Assembly (NCBI RefSeq): GCF_900114535.1
Contig: NZ_FOTK01000001.1
Coordinates: 62,001-126,000, forward strand
Direction: 5' to 3'
DNA from: Methylobacterium pseudosasicola
Lineage (GTDB): Bacteria; Pseudomonadota; Alphaproteobacteria; Rhizobiales; Beijerinckiaceae
DNA: 64,000 bases
This document shows, one piece after another, positions 44,574 through 53,282 of the stretch. The notes beneath the pieces were generated by a model. The model worked only from the letters and a program-made list of their open reading frames with translations, was not told the origin of the DNA and ran no database searches. Within the stretch, counting starts at the first letter, position 1. Every line of letters starts with the position of its first letter. The translations under genes were made by a program, and so were the position numbers.

Positions 44574-44819
44574 ATGGCAGAGCCGAGCTGCGACAGGCCT
44601 GGGGTAAGCGCCGGACGATCCCACGTGCTCGACCTTGCCCGGCGGGCGGCTTTCCGGGCCACGCTTTTCGCCCGCGACGCGCGCGGCTCCACGGCGATGG
44701 AATACGCCCTGATCGGCGCTCTGATCTTCGTCGTCGCGGCCGGCAGTCTCCGCTACTACGGGTCCCGGATGATCCCGATCTACAATCAGATCAGCACCGC
44801 GGTGACCCAAGCCAATTGA
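44574..44819 (+). CDS. Flp/Fap-type pilin
   Basis: From ATG 44574 (MAEPSCDRPGVSAGRSHVLD) this is an 81-residue prepilin. The processing site and hydrophobic helix are in DARGSTAMEYALIGALIFVV, with the conserved Gly, Glu and Tyr of Flp pilins. The C-terminus ends IYNQISTAVTQAN, which is typical. The leader is about 43 residues, longer than usual, and the start could be different. It lies 23 kb from the Flp assembly cluster and no prepilin peptidase is nearby, so it may be a minor or extra pilin. Confidence 0.82.
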   Translation: MAEPSCDRPGVSAGRSHVLDLARRAAFRATLFARDARGSTAMEYALIGALIFVVAAGSLRYYGSRMIPIYNQISTAVTQAN

Positions 44820-44996
44820 GTGCTGCGATCCGGTGTACCAATCCCGACGCGCGCCGCATAATTATCCCGCGCTTGCCCCGAAAAAGCTGTGCTTAGTGAG
44901 GATGAAACGGCCCTCTCGCCCGTCGCGGGCGGAGTGTGGCCCACCCGCTACGGACACCCTTGCCGCTATGGGCTAGGCACGGGCTCGGCAAAACCG

Positions 44997-46181
44997 ATGG
45001 GCAACATCTGGATGCGCAAACTTCCCCTCGCTCTGCTCGCCGTCACGGCGATGTCGGGCTGCACGTATCTGCCCGCGGCGGGGCCGACGGCGAGCGCGAT
45101 CGAGGCGGGCGCGGAAGTCGCCACCGCCGATGGCGGCACGCTCGCCCGCTACGAGATCATCGACGTCACCCCCTCCGTCATCGAGGCCCTGCGCGGACGC
45201 CCGCTCGACAGCCTGCTCGCCTCCTTCGGCGACCACCGCCCGTCCTCCGAGCCGGTGATCGGCATCGGCGACATGGTCTCGGTCTCGGTCTGGGAAGCCG
45301 GATCCGGCGGCCTGTTCTCCGGACCGCTCGTCGCCGACCGCTTCTCCGCCGGCTCCAAATCCGCCCTCATCCCCGAGCAGCCGGTTGGCCGCGACGGCGC
45401 GATCTCTGTGCCCTATGCCGGGCGCATCAAGGTCGCCGGACGCCGGCCCCAGGACGTCCAGGGCCTGATCGAGAACGAGCTCGCGGGCAAGGCCATCCAG
45501 CCGCAGGTGCTGGTCTCGGTCACAAGGCCGATCAGTCAGGCGGTCACCGTCACCGGCGAGGGCGCGGCCGGCGCCCGCCTGCCGCTCTCGGGCCACGGCG
45601 ACCGCATCCTCGACGTGATCGCGGCCGCCGGCGGCAACCGCTCGCCGGTGTCGGAGACCTTCGTGCGCCTGTCGCGCGGGCCGGTCACCGCCACGGTGCC
45701 GCTGACCACGGTGGTGTCGAACCCGAAGGAGAACATCTACCTGCGGCCCAACGACGTGCTGACCCTGGTGCGCGACCCGCAGACCTTCCTGGCGGTGGGC
45801 GCGCTCGGCCAAGCAACCGAGCTGCCGTTCCAGGCCGACGGCATCACCCTCGCCCAGGCGCTCGCCAAGGCGCGCGGCCTGTCGGACTTCGCCGCCGACC
45901 CGGCCGGGACGTTCATCTTCCGGTTCGAGCCGGCCAGCGTGGTGCGCCGCCTGAACCCGGCCACGAAGCTCACCGGCACGCCGCTGGTGCCGGTGGTCTA
46001 CCGGATCAACATGCGCGACCCCAACAGCCTGTTCACCACCCAGGCGTTCCGCATGCGCAACCGCGACCTCGTCTACGTCTCCAACGCCCCCTTCACCGAA
46101 GTGTCGAAGGTGCTGTCGGTCTTCACCTCCGTGACCGGGCCGGTCTCCTCGGTGGCGACCGCGTACTACTACGCAAAGTAA
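44997..46181 (+). CDS. Polysaccharide export outer-membrane lipoprotein (Wza-like)
   Basis: A 394-residue secreted lipoprotein from ATG 44997 (MGNIWMRKLPLALLAVTAMS), with the lipobox MSGC; ATG 45012 is the alternative start. It has the Poly_export domain (IGIGDMVSVSVWEAGSGG, then VGRDGAISVPYAGRIKVAGR) and two SLBB repeats (AVTVTGEGAAGARLPLSGHG and VGALGQATELPFQADG). It should form an outer-membrane channel for capsule or exopolysaccharide. No Wzc-like kinase or glycosyltransferase lies beside it, so its polymer genes are elsewhere. Confidence 0.9.
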   Translation: MGNIWMRKLPLALLAVTAMSGCTYLPAAGPTASAIEAGAEVATADGGTLARYEIIDVTPSVIEALRGRPLDSLLASFGDHRPSSEPVIGIGDMVSVSVWEAGSGGLFSGPLVADRFSAGSKSALIPEQPVGRDGAISVPYAGRIKVAGRRPQDVQGLIENELAGKAIQPQVLVSVTRPISQAVTVTGEGAAGARLPLSGHGDRILDVIAAAGGNRSPVSETFVRLSRGPVTATVPLTTVVSNPKENIYLRPNDVLTLVRDPQTFLAVGALGQATELPFQADGITLAQALAKARGLSDFAADPAGTFIFRFEPASVVRRLNPATKLTGTPLVPVVYRINMRDPNSLFTTQAFRMRNRDLVYVSNAPFTEVSKVLSVFTSVTGPVSSVATAYYYAK

Positions 46182-46343
46182 GCACGGGACGACTTCCCTT
46201 AGGCGGCGGAAAACAATCGCGTTCCGCCGCGTCCTCGCGTATGGGCTTTGCATACGGTTTGGTGCGTAGCGGGAGCGCGCGTACGGAGCCGCAAACCGCC
46301 CTCGCCGGTGGCTGCCTCGCGCAAGGATGCCTAGAAGAGCCCG

Positions 46344-47480
46344 ATGAAGATCGGACGCGTCGTCTCTGCCCGCGGGCTGTTCCGGCCCACGCTGTTTCCC
46401 TTGAGCCTGTGTCTCGCGCTCCTGTCGGCCGGGTCGGCTTCGGCCGATGTCGTGGTCGGCGTGGCGGTGCCGCGCTCGGGGCCTTACGTCGCCGTGGGCG
46501 AGCAGGTGCTGCGCGGCGTCGAGGCCGCGGCCCGGGACGCCAACGCCATGGGCGGCCTCGACGGCCAGCCCGTGACCCTCGACGTCCAGGACGATGCCTG
46601 CGACTCCAACACCGCCACCGCGGTCGCCAACCACTTCGTGCGCTCCGACGTGCGCCTCGTCGTCGGCCATGTCTGCTCGAACGCCTCGATCGCGGCCTCC
46701 GACATCTACGCCCAGAACGGCGTCGTGATGATCAGCGCGGCCTCGGTCTCGGCCCGGCTGACCGACCGGGGGCTGCCGAACGTCTTCCGGGTCTGCGGGC
46801 GCGACGACGACCAGGCCCGGCTATCGGCCGCGGTGCTGGCCGAGCGGTTCCGCGACCGCAAGATCGGGCTGATCCAGGACCAGACCCCGGCCTCCCGGAC
46901 GCTGGCGGCCGCCACCAAGGACAATCTCAACCGGATCGGCATCAACGAGGCCCTGTCCCTGTCGTTCGCGCCGAGCGACGCGGACGACGCCGCCCTGGTG
47001 GACCGGCTCAAGGGCGCGGGGATCGAGGTTGTGTATTACGGCGGCGACGCCACCGAGATGGGCCGCCTCGTGAAGATCGCCGCCGATCGCGGCTACCGCC
47101 CGCAATGGTTCGGCACCTCGGCCATCGCCACGCCGGACTTCGCCAAGATCGCCGGCGCGGCGAGCAATGGCGTGCTGATGACCTTCTACCTCGATCCGAG
47201 CCGCCAGCCCGCCGCCGCTACCGTCGTGAAGGCGTTCAAGGCCGAGGGCGTCGATCCCACCGGCTCGACCATCTACGGCTACGCCGCCCTGCAGGCCCTG
47301 GTCGCGGCCGGCAACTTCGCCCATTCCGCCGAGCCGAAGCCGATCGCCCAGGCGCTCCACACGGAGCGGTTCGACCTCGTGCTCGGCACGGTCGGGTTCG
47401 ATTCCAAGGGCGATGTCACCGCCCAGGGCTATGTTCTGTATGTTTGGAAGGACGGGAGTTTTACGCCTGCCGGGAAGTGA
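46344..47480 (+). CDS. Branched-chain amino acid ABC transporter substrate-binding protein
   Basis: A 378-residue LivJ/LivK-type binding protein with a signal peptide ending GSASA. Core blocks are VVVGVAVPRSGPYVAVGEQV, GLDGQPVTLDVQDDACDSNT and LVVGHVCSNASIAASDIYAQ, including the disulfide-forming cysteines of this family (DDAC and GHVC), then STIYGYAALQALVAAGNFAH. It is an orphan with no permease or ATPase genes nearby, like the one at 21859. It starts 162 bases after the export lipoprotein gene and may share regulation but not function. Confidence 0.92.
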   Translation: MKIGRVVSARGLFRPTLFPLSLCLALLSAGSASADVVVGVAVPRSGPYVAVGEQVLRGVEAAARDANAMGGLDGQPVTLDVQDDACDSNTATAVANHFVRSDVRLVVGHVCSNASIAASDIYAQNGVVMISAASVSARLTDRGLPNVFRVCGRDDDQARLSAAVLAERFRDRKIGLIQDQTPASRTLAAATKDNLNRIGINEALSLSFAPSDADDAALVDRLKGAGIEVVYYGGDATEMGRLVKIAADRGYRPQWFGTSAIATPDFAKIAGAASNGVLMTFYLDPSRQPAAATVVKAFKAEGVDPTGSTIYGYAALQALVAAGNFAHSAEPKPIAQALHTERFDLVLGTVGFDSKGDVTAQGYVLYVWKDGSFTPAGK

Positions 47481-47512
47481 ACCCGGACTCCTGCCGCGCT
47501 CCCGACGGTCGC

Positions 47513-48097
47513 CTAATCCCGCTCGGCGGCATCGACCTCTGTACCGCGTCCCAGCCCGCGCAGCAGCTCGGCGAGGTGCGGCCGGACCCGCAGCTGGAGG
47601 GCGTGGAGCTGGCGGACCGCCTCGCTGAGCCGGCCCTCCCGGCCGAGCATGGCGTCGGCGAAGCCGATCATCCGGGCGTTGGGCCAGGCCGGCTCGCGCA
47701 GGGCGTGGAGGCGGGCGACCAGGGCGTCGGCGGATGTCTTCGGCTCGGCCTGGGCGAACAGCATCAGCAGCGCTGCCGTAGAGCGCGACAGGCCGTAATG
47801 GCAATGGACCAGGAGGTGGCCGGCGCCGTCGAGGTCACGCCCGAAGCCGAGGATCGCCGCGACATGCTCGGGCTCGGGCGGCACGAGGCCGTCGCCGGGG
47901 CCGAGGCAATCGTGGAAATGCAGGGTCGTGCGGGCATGGGCGCCGTAGCGCGCGAAGGCCTCCGGTTCGGGGGTTCCGGGATCGAGCAGGGACAGGACGT
48001 GGCTGACCCCGCGCGTGCCGTGGCCGGCAAGCTCCTCCAGGCCGCAGACGGTGTGCAAGGTGACTTCGGGCGGGGTGACTTCGGGCTCGGATCGCAT
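47513..48097 (-). CDS. Tyrosine/dual-specificity-type protein phosphatase
   Basis: A 194-residue cytoplasmic protein with the CX5R phosphatase loop HCHYGLSRST (Cys99, Arg105) and a general-acid region HFHDCLGPGDGLVPP about 35 residues earlier. Residues about 40-130 form the PTP/DSP core. Substrate and role are unknown; such proteins sometimes regulate exopolysaccharide export, and a Wza-like gene lies 1.3 kb away on the other strand, though no tyrosine kinase is visible. It is convergent with the binding-protein gene. Confidence 0.85.
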   Translation of the reverse strand: MRSEPEVTPPEVTLHTVCGLEELAGHGTRGVSHVLSLLDPGTPEPEAFARYGAHARTTLHFHDCLGPGDGLVPPEPEHVAAILGFGRDLDGAGHLLVHCHYGLSRSTAALLMLFAQAEPKTSADALVARLHALREPAWPNARMIGFADAMLGREGRLSEAVRQLHALQLRVRPHLAELLRGLGRGTEVDAAERD

Positions 48098-48233
48098 GGC
48101 CGGGCGGGTATCATGGCTGCCGCGCGGTTTCGAGGCGCGACGGGGTCGCGGCGGGTGCGCTTCGAGAACGCAAGCGGACGTGCTACCTGCGCGCCGATCC
48201 TCCGCCGGCCGGATGTGGACACGCTGAGACGAG

Positions 48234-49367
48234 ATGCCGTTGGACGAGCCTCAGAGCGCGCAATCTCCCGCCGGTGGACCGCGCCGCCGCACGATCCTCA
48301 CCGCCGGCCTCGGCGCGGCGATCGCCGGGCCGCTGGCCGCGCCCGCCCTGGCGCAGGGCGCCCCCGAGTTGCGCTGGCGCCTGTCCTCGGCCTACGCCAA
48401 GAACCTCGACATCCTGTTCGGCGCGCCCGAAGCGCTGAGCCGGATCGTCGCCGAGGCCACTGACGGCCACTTCCAGATCCAGGTTCTCGGCCCCGGCGAG
48501 CCGGTCCCGGCTGAGACCCTGCTCGATGCCGTGTCGGCCGGCACTGTGGAGATGGGCCACGGCCCGGCGACCCTCGGCCAGGCCAAGGATCCGACCTTCG
48601 CGCTGGCCACCGCGATCCCGTTCGGCCTCAACGCCCGGGGCGCCGCCGCCTGGTGGCAGGCGGGGGGCGCGTCGGAGCTGTTCGCCGAGGTCTTCGCCAA
48701 ATCCGGGCTGGTCTGCCTGCCGGGCGGCAACACCGGCGCGCAGATGGGCGGCTGGTTCCGGCGCGAGATCAAGAGCGTCGCCGATCTCCAAGGCCTGAAG
48801 TTCCGCATCGGCGGCATGGGTGGCCAGGTGCTCGCCAAGTTCGGCGTCCAGCCGCAGGCGACCCCCGGCCCCGAGATCTACCAGGCGCTGGAATCGAAGA
48901 AGCTCGACGCGGCCGAGTGGATCGGCCCCTACGACGACGAGCGGCTCGGATTGCAGAAGGTCGCGCCGGTCTACCACTATCCCGGCTTCTGGGAGGGCGG
49001 CGCGATGCTGCACTTCTGGTTCAACGCCGAGAAGTGGAAGGCGCTGCCCAAAACCTACCAGGCGATCCTGCGCGCGGCGGCTGCCGAGGTCGGGGCCGAG
49101 GTCCAGGCCAAGTACGATGCCCGCAACCCGCAGGCCCTGCGCCGGCTGGTCGCCGGCGGCGCCCAGCTCCGGCCGTTCCCGCAGGATGTGATGGAGGGCG
49201 CGCTCAAGAACGCCAACGACGTCTACGCCGAGATCGCCGCCAAGAACGCGGATTTCCGCCGGGTCTACGAGGCGATGCGCACCTTCCGGAACGAGGAATA
49301 TCTCTGGTTCCAAGTGGCCGAGTACACGTACGATAACTTCATGATTCGGGCCCGGGCGCGAGGCTAG
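48234..49367 (+). CDS. TRAP transporter substrate-binding protein (DctP/TakP type)
   Basis: A 377-residue periplasmic protein. The N-terminus has a twin-arginine motif (GPRRRTILTAGLGAAIAGPL), so it is probably exported folded. The mature part is DctP-like: WRLSSAYAKNLDILFGAPEA, then LLDAVSAGTVEMGHGPA, then GFWEGGAMLHFWFNAEKWKA. The substrate arginine of DctP proteins may be in KFRIGGMGGQVLAKFG. It resembles TakP, which binds alpha-keto acids. No DctQ or DctM gene is seen nearby, so it is an orphan. A family A repeat lies just after the stop. Confidence 0.9.
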   Translation: MPLDEPQSAQSPAGGPRRRTILTAGLGAAIAGPLAAPALAQGAPELRWRLSSAYAKNLDILFGAPEALSRIVAEATDGHFQIQVLGPGEPVPAETLLDAVSAGTVEMGHGPATLGQAKDPTFALATAIPFGLNARGAAAWWQAGGASELFAEVFAKSGLVCLPGGNTGAQMGGWFRREIKSVADLQGLKFRIGGMGGQVLAKFGVQPQATPGPEIYQALESKKLDAAEWIGPYDDERLGLQKVAPVYHYPGFWEGGAMLHFWFNAEKWKALPKTYQAILRAAAAEVGAEVQAKYDARNPQALRRLVAGGAQLRPFPQDVMEGALKNANDVYAEIAAKNADFRRVYEAMRTFRNEEYLWFQVAEYTYDNFMIRARARG

Positions 49368-49387
49368 CGAGGTCGAGAAATCCTGGT

Positions 49388-49487
49388 TTCAAAAGGTCTT
49401 CGACCTTTTGCGGGTCCAGGGCGGAGCCCTGGTATCTCGTGGGCTCCGCCCCCGAACCCCGCCAAAGGGCTGAGCCCTTTGGGAACC
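49388..49487. repeat. Multi-hairpin intergenic repeat, family A copy 2
   Basis: Modules AAAAGGTCttcGACCTTTT, CCAGGGCGGAGCCCTGG, GGGCTCCGCCCCCGAACCCC and CCAAAGGGCTGAGCCCTTTG follow one another. The unit fills the gap between the TRAP binding-protein gene and the PAP2 gene. It shares its modules with the copies at 11971 and 62690. Confidence 0.85.
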
Positions 49488-49536
49488 CGGTCTTTGGGGC
49501 TGCTATCCAGGCGCGCCGAACAGGGAAGGAGACGGC

Positions 49537-50949
49537 ATGATCGGGACGCTGAGACTCGGCCTGGCGCTACTCGGGGTGGCGCTGCCGCTCCAGGCGCTGG
49601 CGCAATCGCCCGTCAACCTCACGGCCCTGCGCGGCCTGGCGCCGGTCGCCCGGCTGCAGGGGAGCCCGGAGGGCAAGGCCGCGCTCGACGCCAACCTGCG
49701 GGTGACCGGCGACATCCAGGGCGGCACCCTCAAGCAGCCGACCCTGCTGCCCTTCCCGGAGCAGCAGCAACTGGCGCTGCGGGATTGCTTCATCACCGAC
49801 GGCAACGCCACCGGCCTCGCCGACGGCCTCGGCACGACGCTCGCCGCCGCCTATCAGGGCCGGGCGCGCTACAGCGACTACAAGGCCTTCACCAGCATCG
49901 CGCCGACGGTGGCCGACCTGATCGGCTACACCAACAACGTCACCAAGTCGGATTCGAATGCGGGCAAGTACTTCTTCGCCAACGGCACCACCAACGGCAA
50001 GCACCCGGTCTCGGCCGAAGCCGCTGCCCTGCTGACGGACGGCACCGTCACCGACGTGTTCGGCAAGGCCTATGGCCGGCCAGCCGGCAGCCCGGGGGCC
50101 GACCGGTTCGGCAATTCCCGGCCGTTCCAGACCCTGCCGGCGCTCCTGGCCTATCGGGGCGAGGATTATTTCGGCGAGGCGTCCCACTCCCTCGATTGGC
50201 TGCGCGGCCCGAAGCAGGATCTCGTCGACAGCCCATCCTATCCGAGCGGACACACGACCTACGGCTACACCGAGTCGCTGATCCTCGCGCTGCTGGTGCC
50301 GGAGCGCTACCAGCAGATGATCGCCCGGGCCGCCGAATACGGCAACGACCGGATCATCGTCGGGGCGCATTACGCCATGGACGTGATCGGCGGGCGGGCG
50401 ACCTCGCTCCACGCGGTGGCGCATCTGCTCGCCAACGATCCGGCCTATGTCGGCCAGATCCGGAAGAACCCCGCGGTGATCGACGCGAACGCGACCGATG
50501 CGGACAAGCGCGTCGGCGTGACCGATTACCAAGCGCTCCTGAAGGAGGCCCGGGCGGCGATGACCGACGCGCTCAAGGCCGGCTGCGGCGACACGGTGGC
50601 GGCCTGCGCGGCGCGGGATACCGGCCGGTTCAAGGACGCAGCCGCCAATGCGGCCTTCTACGAGGCGACCCAGACCTACGGGTTGCCTGTCGTGCACGAC
50701 GCCACCGCCAAGGCCCGGGAGGATGTCGGCAAGATCGCCCCGGAGGCGGGCCACCTGCTGACCGCGGCCTTCCCGGCGCTGACGCTGGCCGAGGCCAACG
50801 CCATCCTGACCGAGACGCAGGGCGCCGGCGGCGGCTTCCTCGACAACGGTTCGGAATTCGGGGTGTATTCCCGGATCAACCTCTACGCGGCGGCCGGCAA
50901 GGCAGCGGCGCTGGCGGCGAGCCGATCCGGGGCGAGCGCGGCGCGCTGA
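49537..50949 (+). CDS. Secreted PAP2-type acid phosphatase
   Basis: A 470-residue periplasmic phosphatase with a signal peptide (LGLALLGVALPLQALAQ). The PAP2 motifs are present: KQDLVDSPSYPSGHTTYGYT (motif 2, PSGH) and DRIIVGAHYAMDVIGGR (motif 3). The vanadium-haloperoxidase-like core is embedded in a long chain, with an N-terminal extension and a helical C-terminal part. Class A bacterial acid phosphatases are shorter (about 250), so this is a longer branch. It should hydrolyse phosphomonoesters in the periplasm. Confidence 0.88.
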   Translation: MIGTLRLGLALLGVALPLQALAQSPVNLTALRGLAPVARLQGSPEGKAALDANLRVTGDIQGGTLKQPTLLPFPEQQQLALRDCFITDGNATGLADGLGTTLAAAYQGRARYSDYKAFTSIAPTVADLIGYTNNVTKSDSNAGKYFFANGTTNGKHPVSAEAAALLTDGTVTDVFGKAYGRPAGSPGADRFGNSRPFQTLPALLAYRGEDYFGEASHSLDWLRGPKQDLVDSPSYPSGHTTYGYTESLILALLVPERYQQMIARAAEYGNDRIIVGAHYAMDVIGGRATSLHAVAHLLANDPAYVGQIRKNPAVIDANATDADKRVGVTDYQALLKEARAAMTDALKAGCGDTVAACAARDTGRFKDAAANAAFYEATQTYGLPVVHDATAKAREDVGKIAPEAGHLLTAAFPALTLAEANAILTETQGAGGGFLDNGSEFGVYSRINLYAAAGKAAALAASRSGASAAR

Positions 50950-50967
50950 CGGGGACCTCTCGGGGCC

Positions 50968-51972
50968 TCAGAACACGGCGTGGTCGCCGCGCTCAGCGAC
51001 GGCCTCGCCCCGGACGACCCGGGCGTGATAGGCGAACAGCGTGTCCGACCCCGTCGAGGGCGTGGCGTTCGCATCGTAGCGGCCCGTGGCCGGATCCAGC
51101 ACGAGCATCGACTCCGTGGCGTAGTAGCGCCCGATGCGGGCCAACTCGGCCTTGGCGGCCAGGGCCGGGACCCATCGCCCGAGCGTGGCCAGGACGGCAA
51201 TGATCCCGTCCAGCAGCGCCACCGGCACGTGCCGGAAGCGCGGCTCGCGCCCGAGCAGCGCGAACAGGTTCTCGCCCTGCGCCTTCGGGGTGATCGCGTC
51301 ACCCGGTCCACCGATCGGGAGAACGCGATTGCGCCGGTCCTCGTTGTCGATGCAGTCCGCGAGGTAGCGGCCCAGATCATCGTCGCTGATCGGCTTGCAG
51401 GCGGTCAGCATCCCGTCGCCGAAGACCAGGAACGGCTTGCCGCGCCTCACGCGGTCGATTTGCCCCGAGAGCGATTTGAAGAACGCGGTCGGCCGCACGA
51501 TCGTGTAGGCGAGGCCCGAGTCCATCAGCACCCGCTCGAACGCCAGCTTGGCGTGCTGGAAGGCGAGGACCGGCTTCTGGACGCAGATCGCCGAGAGCAG
51601 GACGACCTGCGTGACGCCGGCTGCCTTTGCGGCCTCCAGTGCGTTCAGTTGCGCCTGATAGTCGATCGCCCAGGCATCGTCGGGCAACCCGGTGCGCGAG
51701 GCGAGACACGAGACCAAGACGTCGAACGGCTCGCCTCGGATGCCGTCACGGGCGAGGGAGGCCGGATCGGTCACGTCCGCGACCCGCGCGGTGACCCCCG
51801 TGGGCAACGGGACGGGATCCGCCGGCCCTGATGGGTCGCGGCGTCTGACGAGGCAGACGACCGCGTGACCGCGCGCCGCCAGCGCCCGCACCGTCGCGCG
51901 GCCGATCGTGCCGGTGCCGCCCAGGACGAGGACGCGCCGGGGGCCAGGGCTCTCCGGCCGATCCGCCCTCAC
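50968..51972 (-). CDS. bciA: 3,8-divinyl chlorophyllide a 8-vinyl reductase (BciA)
   Basis: BciA reduces the 8-vinyl group in (bacterio)chlorophyll synthesis with NADPH. The 334-residue protein has the Rossmann motif LVLGGTGTIGRATVRALAAR at residues 15-34. Its most telling block is VVLLSAICVQKPVLAFQHAK then LAFERVLMDSGL, which is the hallmark of plant and bacterial divinyl reductases. DGMLTACKPISDDDLGRYL and RNRVLPIGGPGDAITPKAQG also fit. It is the downstream gene of an operon with the NHL-repeat gene, overlapping it by 4 bases (ATGA). No other photosynthesis genes lie in the window. Confidence 0.9.
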   Translation of the reverse strand: MRADRPESPGPRRVLVLGGTGTIGRATVRALAARGHAVVCLVRRRDPSGPADPVPLPTGVTARVADVTDPASLARDGIRGEPFDVLVSCLASRTGLPDDAWAIDYQAQLNALEAAKAAGVTQVVLLSAICVQKPVLAFQHAKLAFERVLMDSGLAYTIVRPTAFFKSLSGQIDRVRRGKPFLVFGDGMLTACKPISDDDLGRYLADCIDNEDRRNRVLPIGGPGDAITPKAQGENLFALLGREPRFRHVPVALLDGIIAVLATLGRWVPALAAKAELARIGRYYATESMLVLDPATGRYDANATPSTGSDTLFAYHARVVRGEAVAERGDHAVF

Positions 51973-53084
51973 GGCACCCGCTTGCGCAGCACGAAACTCC
52001 CCACCGCCAAAAACTTCTGCGCCCGCTTGCCGGTGTCGACCTCGGTGGTGAACACGTTACCCTGGGAATCGACCGCGAGGTTGTGGACCCAGTGGAACTG
52101 GCCGGCCATGCGACCGTTGCGGCCGAAGGCGCCGACTGTCGCGCCGGTGGCCCGCTCGAGGGTGCGGACTTCGTTGTTGGCTCCGTCGGCGTTGAGCAGG
52201 TAGGTCTCATCGGCGTCGGGCCACAGGGCCAGCTCCCAGACCGAGCCGTTGGCCCGGGTGTTCGGCTCGACGAAAAACTCCTTCACGAAGCTGCCGTCCT
52301 TCCGGAACACCTGGATCCGGTTGTTGGTGCGGTCGCAGACATAGACCAGCCCGTCCTGGGCGATGCGCACGCAATGGACCGGGTTGGCGAATTGCTGGCG
52401 CGGGGCGGCGGCCGGGTCGTAGGGGCCGAGCTTGTCGTCGGTGGGCGGCTTGCCGTAGGCCCCCCACATCCGCTTGAACGCCCCGGTGTCCCGGTCAAAC
52501 ACGATGATGCGGTGGTTGTAGTAGCCGTCCGCCACGTAGACCTCGTTGGCCGCCCCGTCGAAATCGACATTGGCGGGCTTGCCCAGGCGGCTGGTGTCGC
52601 GGCTGTCGGTCTGCGGGCCGGACTTGCCGATCTGCAGGACGAACGTGCCGTCGGCCGTGAACTTCAGGAGCTGGCCGTCCTGGTCGCCGTTGCCGGCGAT
52701 CCAGACGAAGCCTTTCTCGTCGATCTGGATACCGTGCTCGTTGGTCGGCCAGTCGTAGCCCTCGCCGGGGCCGCCCCAGCTGCGCAGCAGGGTGCCGTCC
52801 TGGGCGAATTCGAGCACCGGCGGGGCGGGCTTGCAGCATTTGCTGCGCGGTGGGTCGAGGCTCGCGGCCTTCTCGTCGTCGGTGAGCGTGCGCGGCCGCT
52901 GGACCACCCAGACATGGTCCTGCGCATCCACGGCGACGCCGGAGGCCTGGCCCAGGATCCAGTCGTTCGGCAGCGGTTTCGGCCAGGACGGGTCGACCTG
53001 GAAGCGCGGCGCCTCCGCGGCGGCGGGGCCCGCGAGGGCGAGCAGGCAGGCCAAAGCCGGCAGCGAAGCGGAAAGAATCCTCAT
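51969..53084 (-). CDS. Secreted NHL-repeat beta-propeller protein
   Basis: From ATG 53084 (MRILSASLPALACLLALAG), after GGGAGGA, this is a 371-residue secreted protein. Several NHL repeats follow: VAVDAQDHVWVVQRP, IQIDEKGFVWIAGNGDQDGQ, DGYYNHRIIVFDRDTGAFKR, VRIAQDGLVYVCDRTNNRIQ and LAVDSQGNVFTTEVDTGKRA. It resembles the peptidyl-hydroxyglycine lyase branch of NHL proteins, but the function is unknown. The stop overlaps the start of bciA by 4 bases, so it is co-translated with a chlorophyll gene, which is unexplained. Confidence 0.85.
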   Translation of the reverse strand: MRILSASLPALACLLALAGPAAAEAPRFQVDPSWPKPLPNDWILGQASGVAVDAQDHVWVVQRPRTLTDDEKAASLDPPRSKCCKPAPPVLEFAQDGTLLRSWGGPGEGYDWPTNEHGIQIDEKGFVWIAGNGDQDGQLLKFTADGTFVLQIGKSGPQTDSRDTSRLGKPANVDFDGAANEVYVADGYYNHRIIVFDRDTGAFKRMWGAYGKPPTDDKLGPYDPAAAPRQQFANPVHCVRIAQDGLVYVCDRTNNRIQVFRKDGSFVKEFFVEPNTRANGSVWELALWPDADETYLLNADGANNEVRTLERATGATVGAFGRNGRMAGQFHWVHNLAVDSQGNVFTTEVDTGKRAQKFLAVGSFVLRKRVP

Positions 53085-53185
53085 GGCGTGTCCTCCCGGC
53101 GCCTGTCCCGGCGCTCGACGCCAGCATGGCGTCCCGCGCGGTCCGCGACCAGCCGGTCGACCGCGCCCGGGTGACAGAAGGAGCC

Positions 53186-53282
53186 CTGAAAAGAAAAAAG
53201 GCCACTCCCGAAGGAGCGGCCCGAAGTCTAGGGAGGAAACGCCCAAGAAGGGCAGCGGGACCGCGACGCCATCGCCATCCCG
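53186..53282 (-). ncRNA. Candidate small RNA with anti-Shine-Dalgarno motif (suhB/mmgR-like)
   Basis: On the minus strand a sigma70-like promoter is seen: TTGCAA (53318-53313), an 18-base spacer and GATTGT (53294-53289), so transcription should begin near 53282. The RNA carries CTTGGGCGTTTCCTCCCTAG (exposed CCUCCC) and ends in a perfect 9-bp hairpin with a TTCG loop and a T run. This layout resembles the alphaproteobacterial suhB/mmgR (alpha-r8) family of about 80-nt small RNAs as I recall it. It is not part of any gene. The family name is less certain than the RNA itself. Confidence 0.65.
53188..53221 (-). terminator. Strong Rho-independent terminator of the candidate small RNA
   Basis: GGCCGCTCC-TTCG-GGAGTGGCC, a 9-bp stem with one G-U pair and a stable UUCG tetraloop, is followed by TTTTTTCTTTTC. 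No protein gene on this strand ends just before it, so it must end a non-coding transcript. Confidence 0.85.

Noticed and set aside
44936..48463. A 1175-residue plus-strand protein
   Set aside because: It runs out of frame through three genes and an antisense phosphatase, with Arg/Gly/Pro-rich chance sequence.
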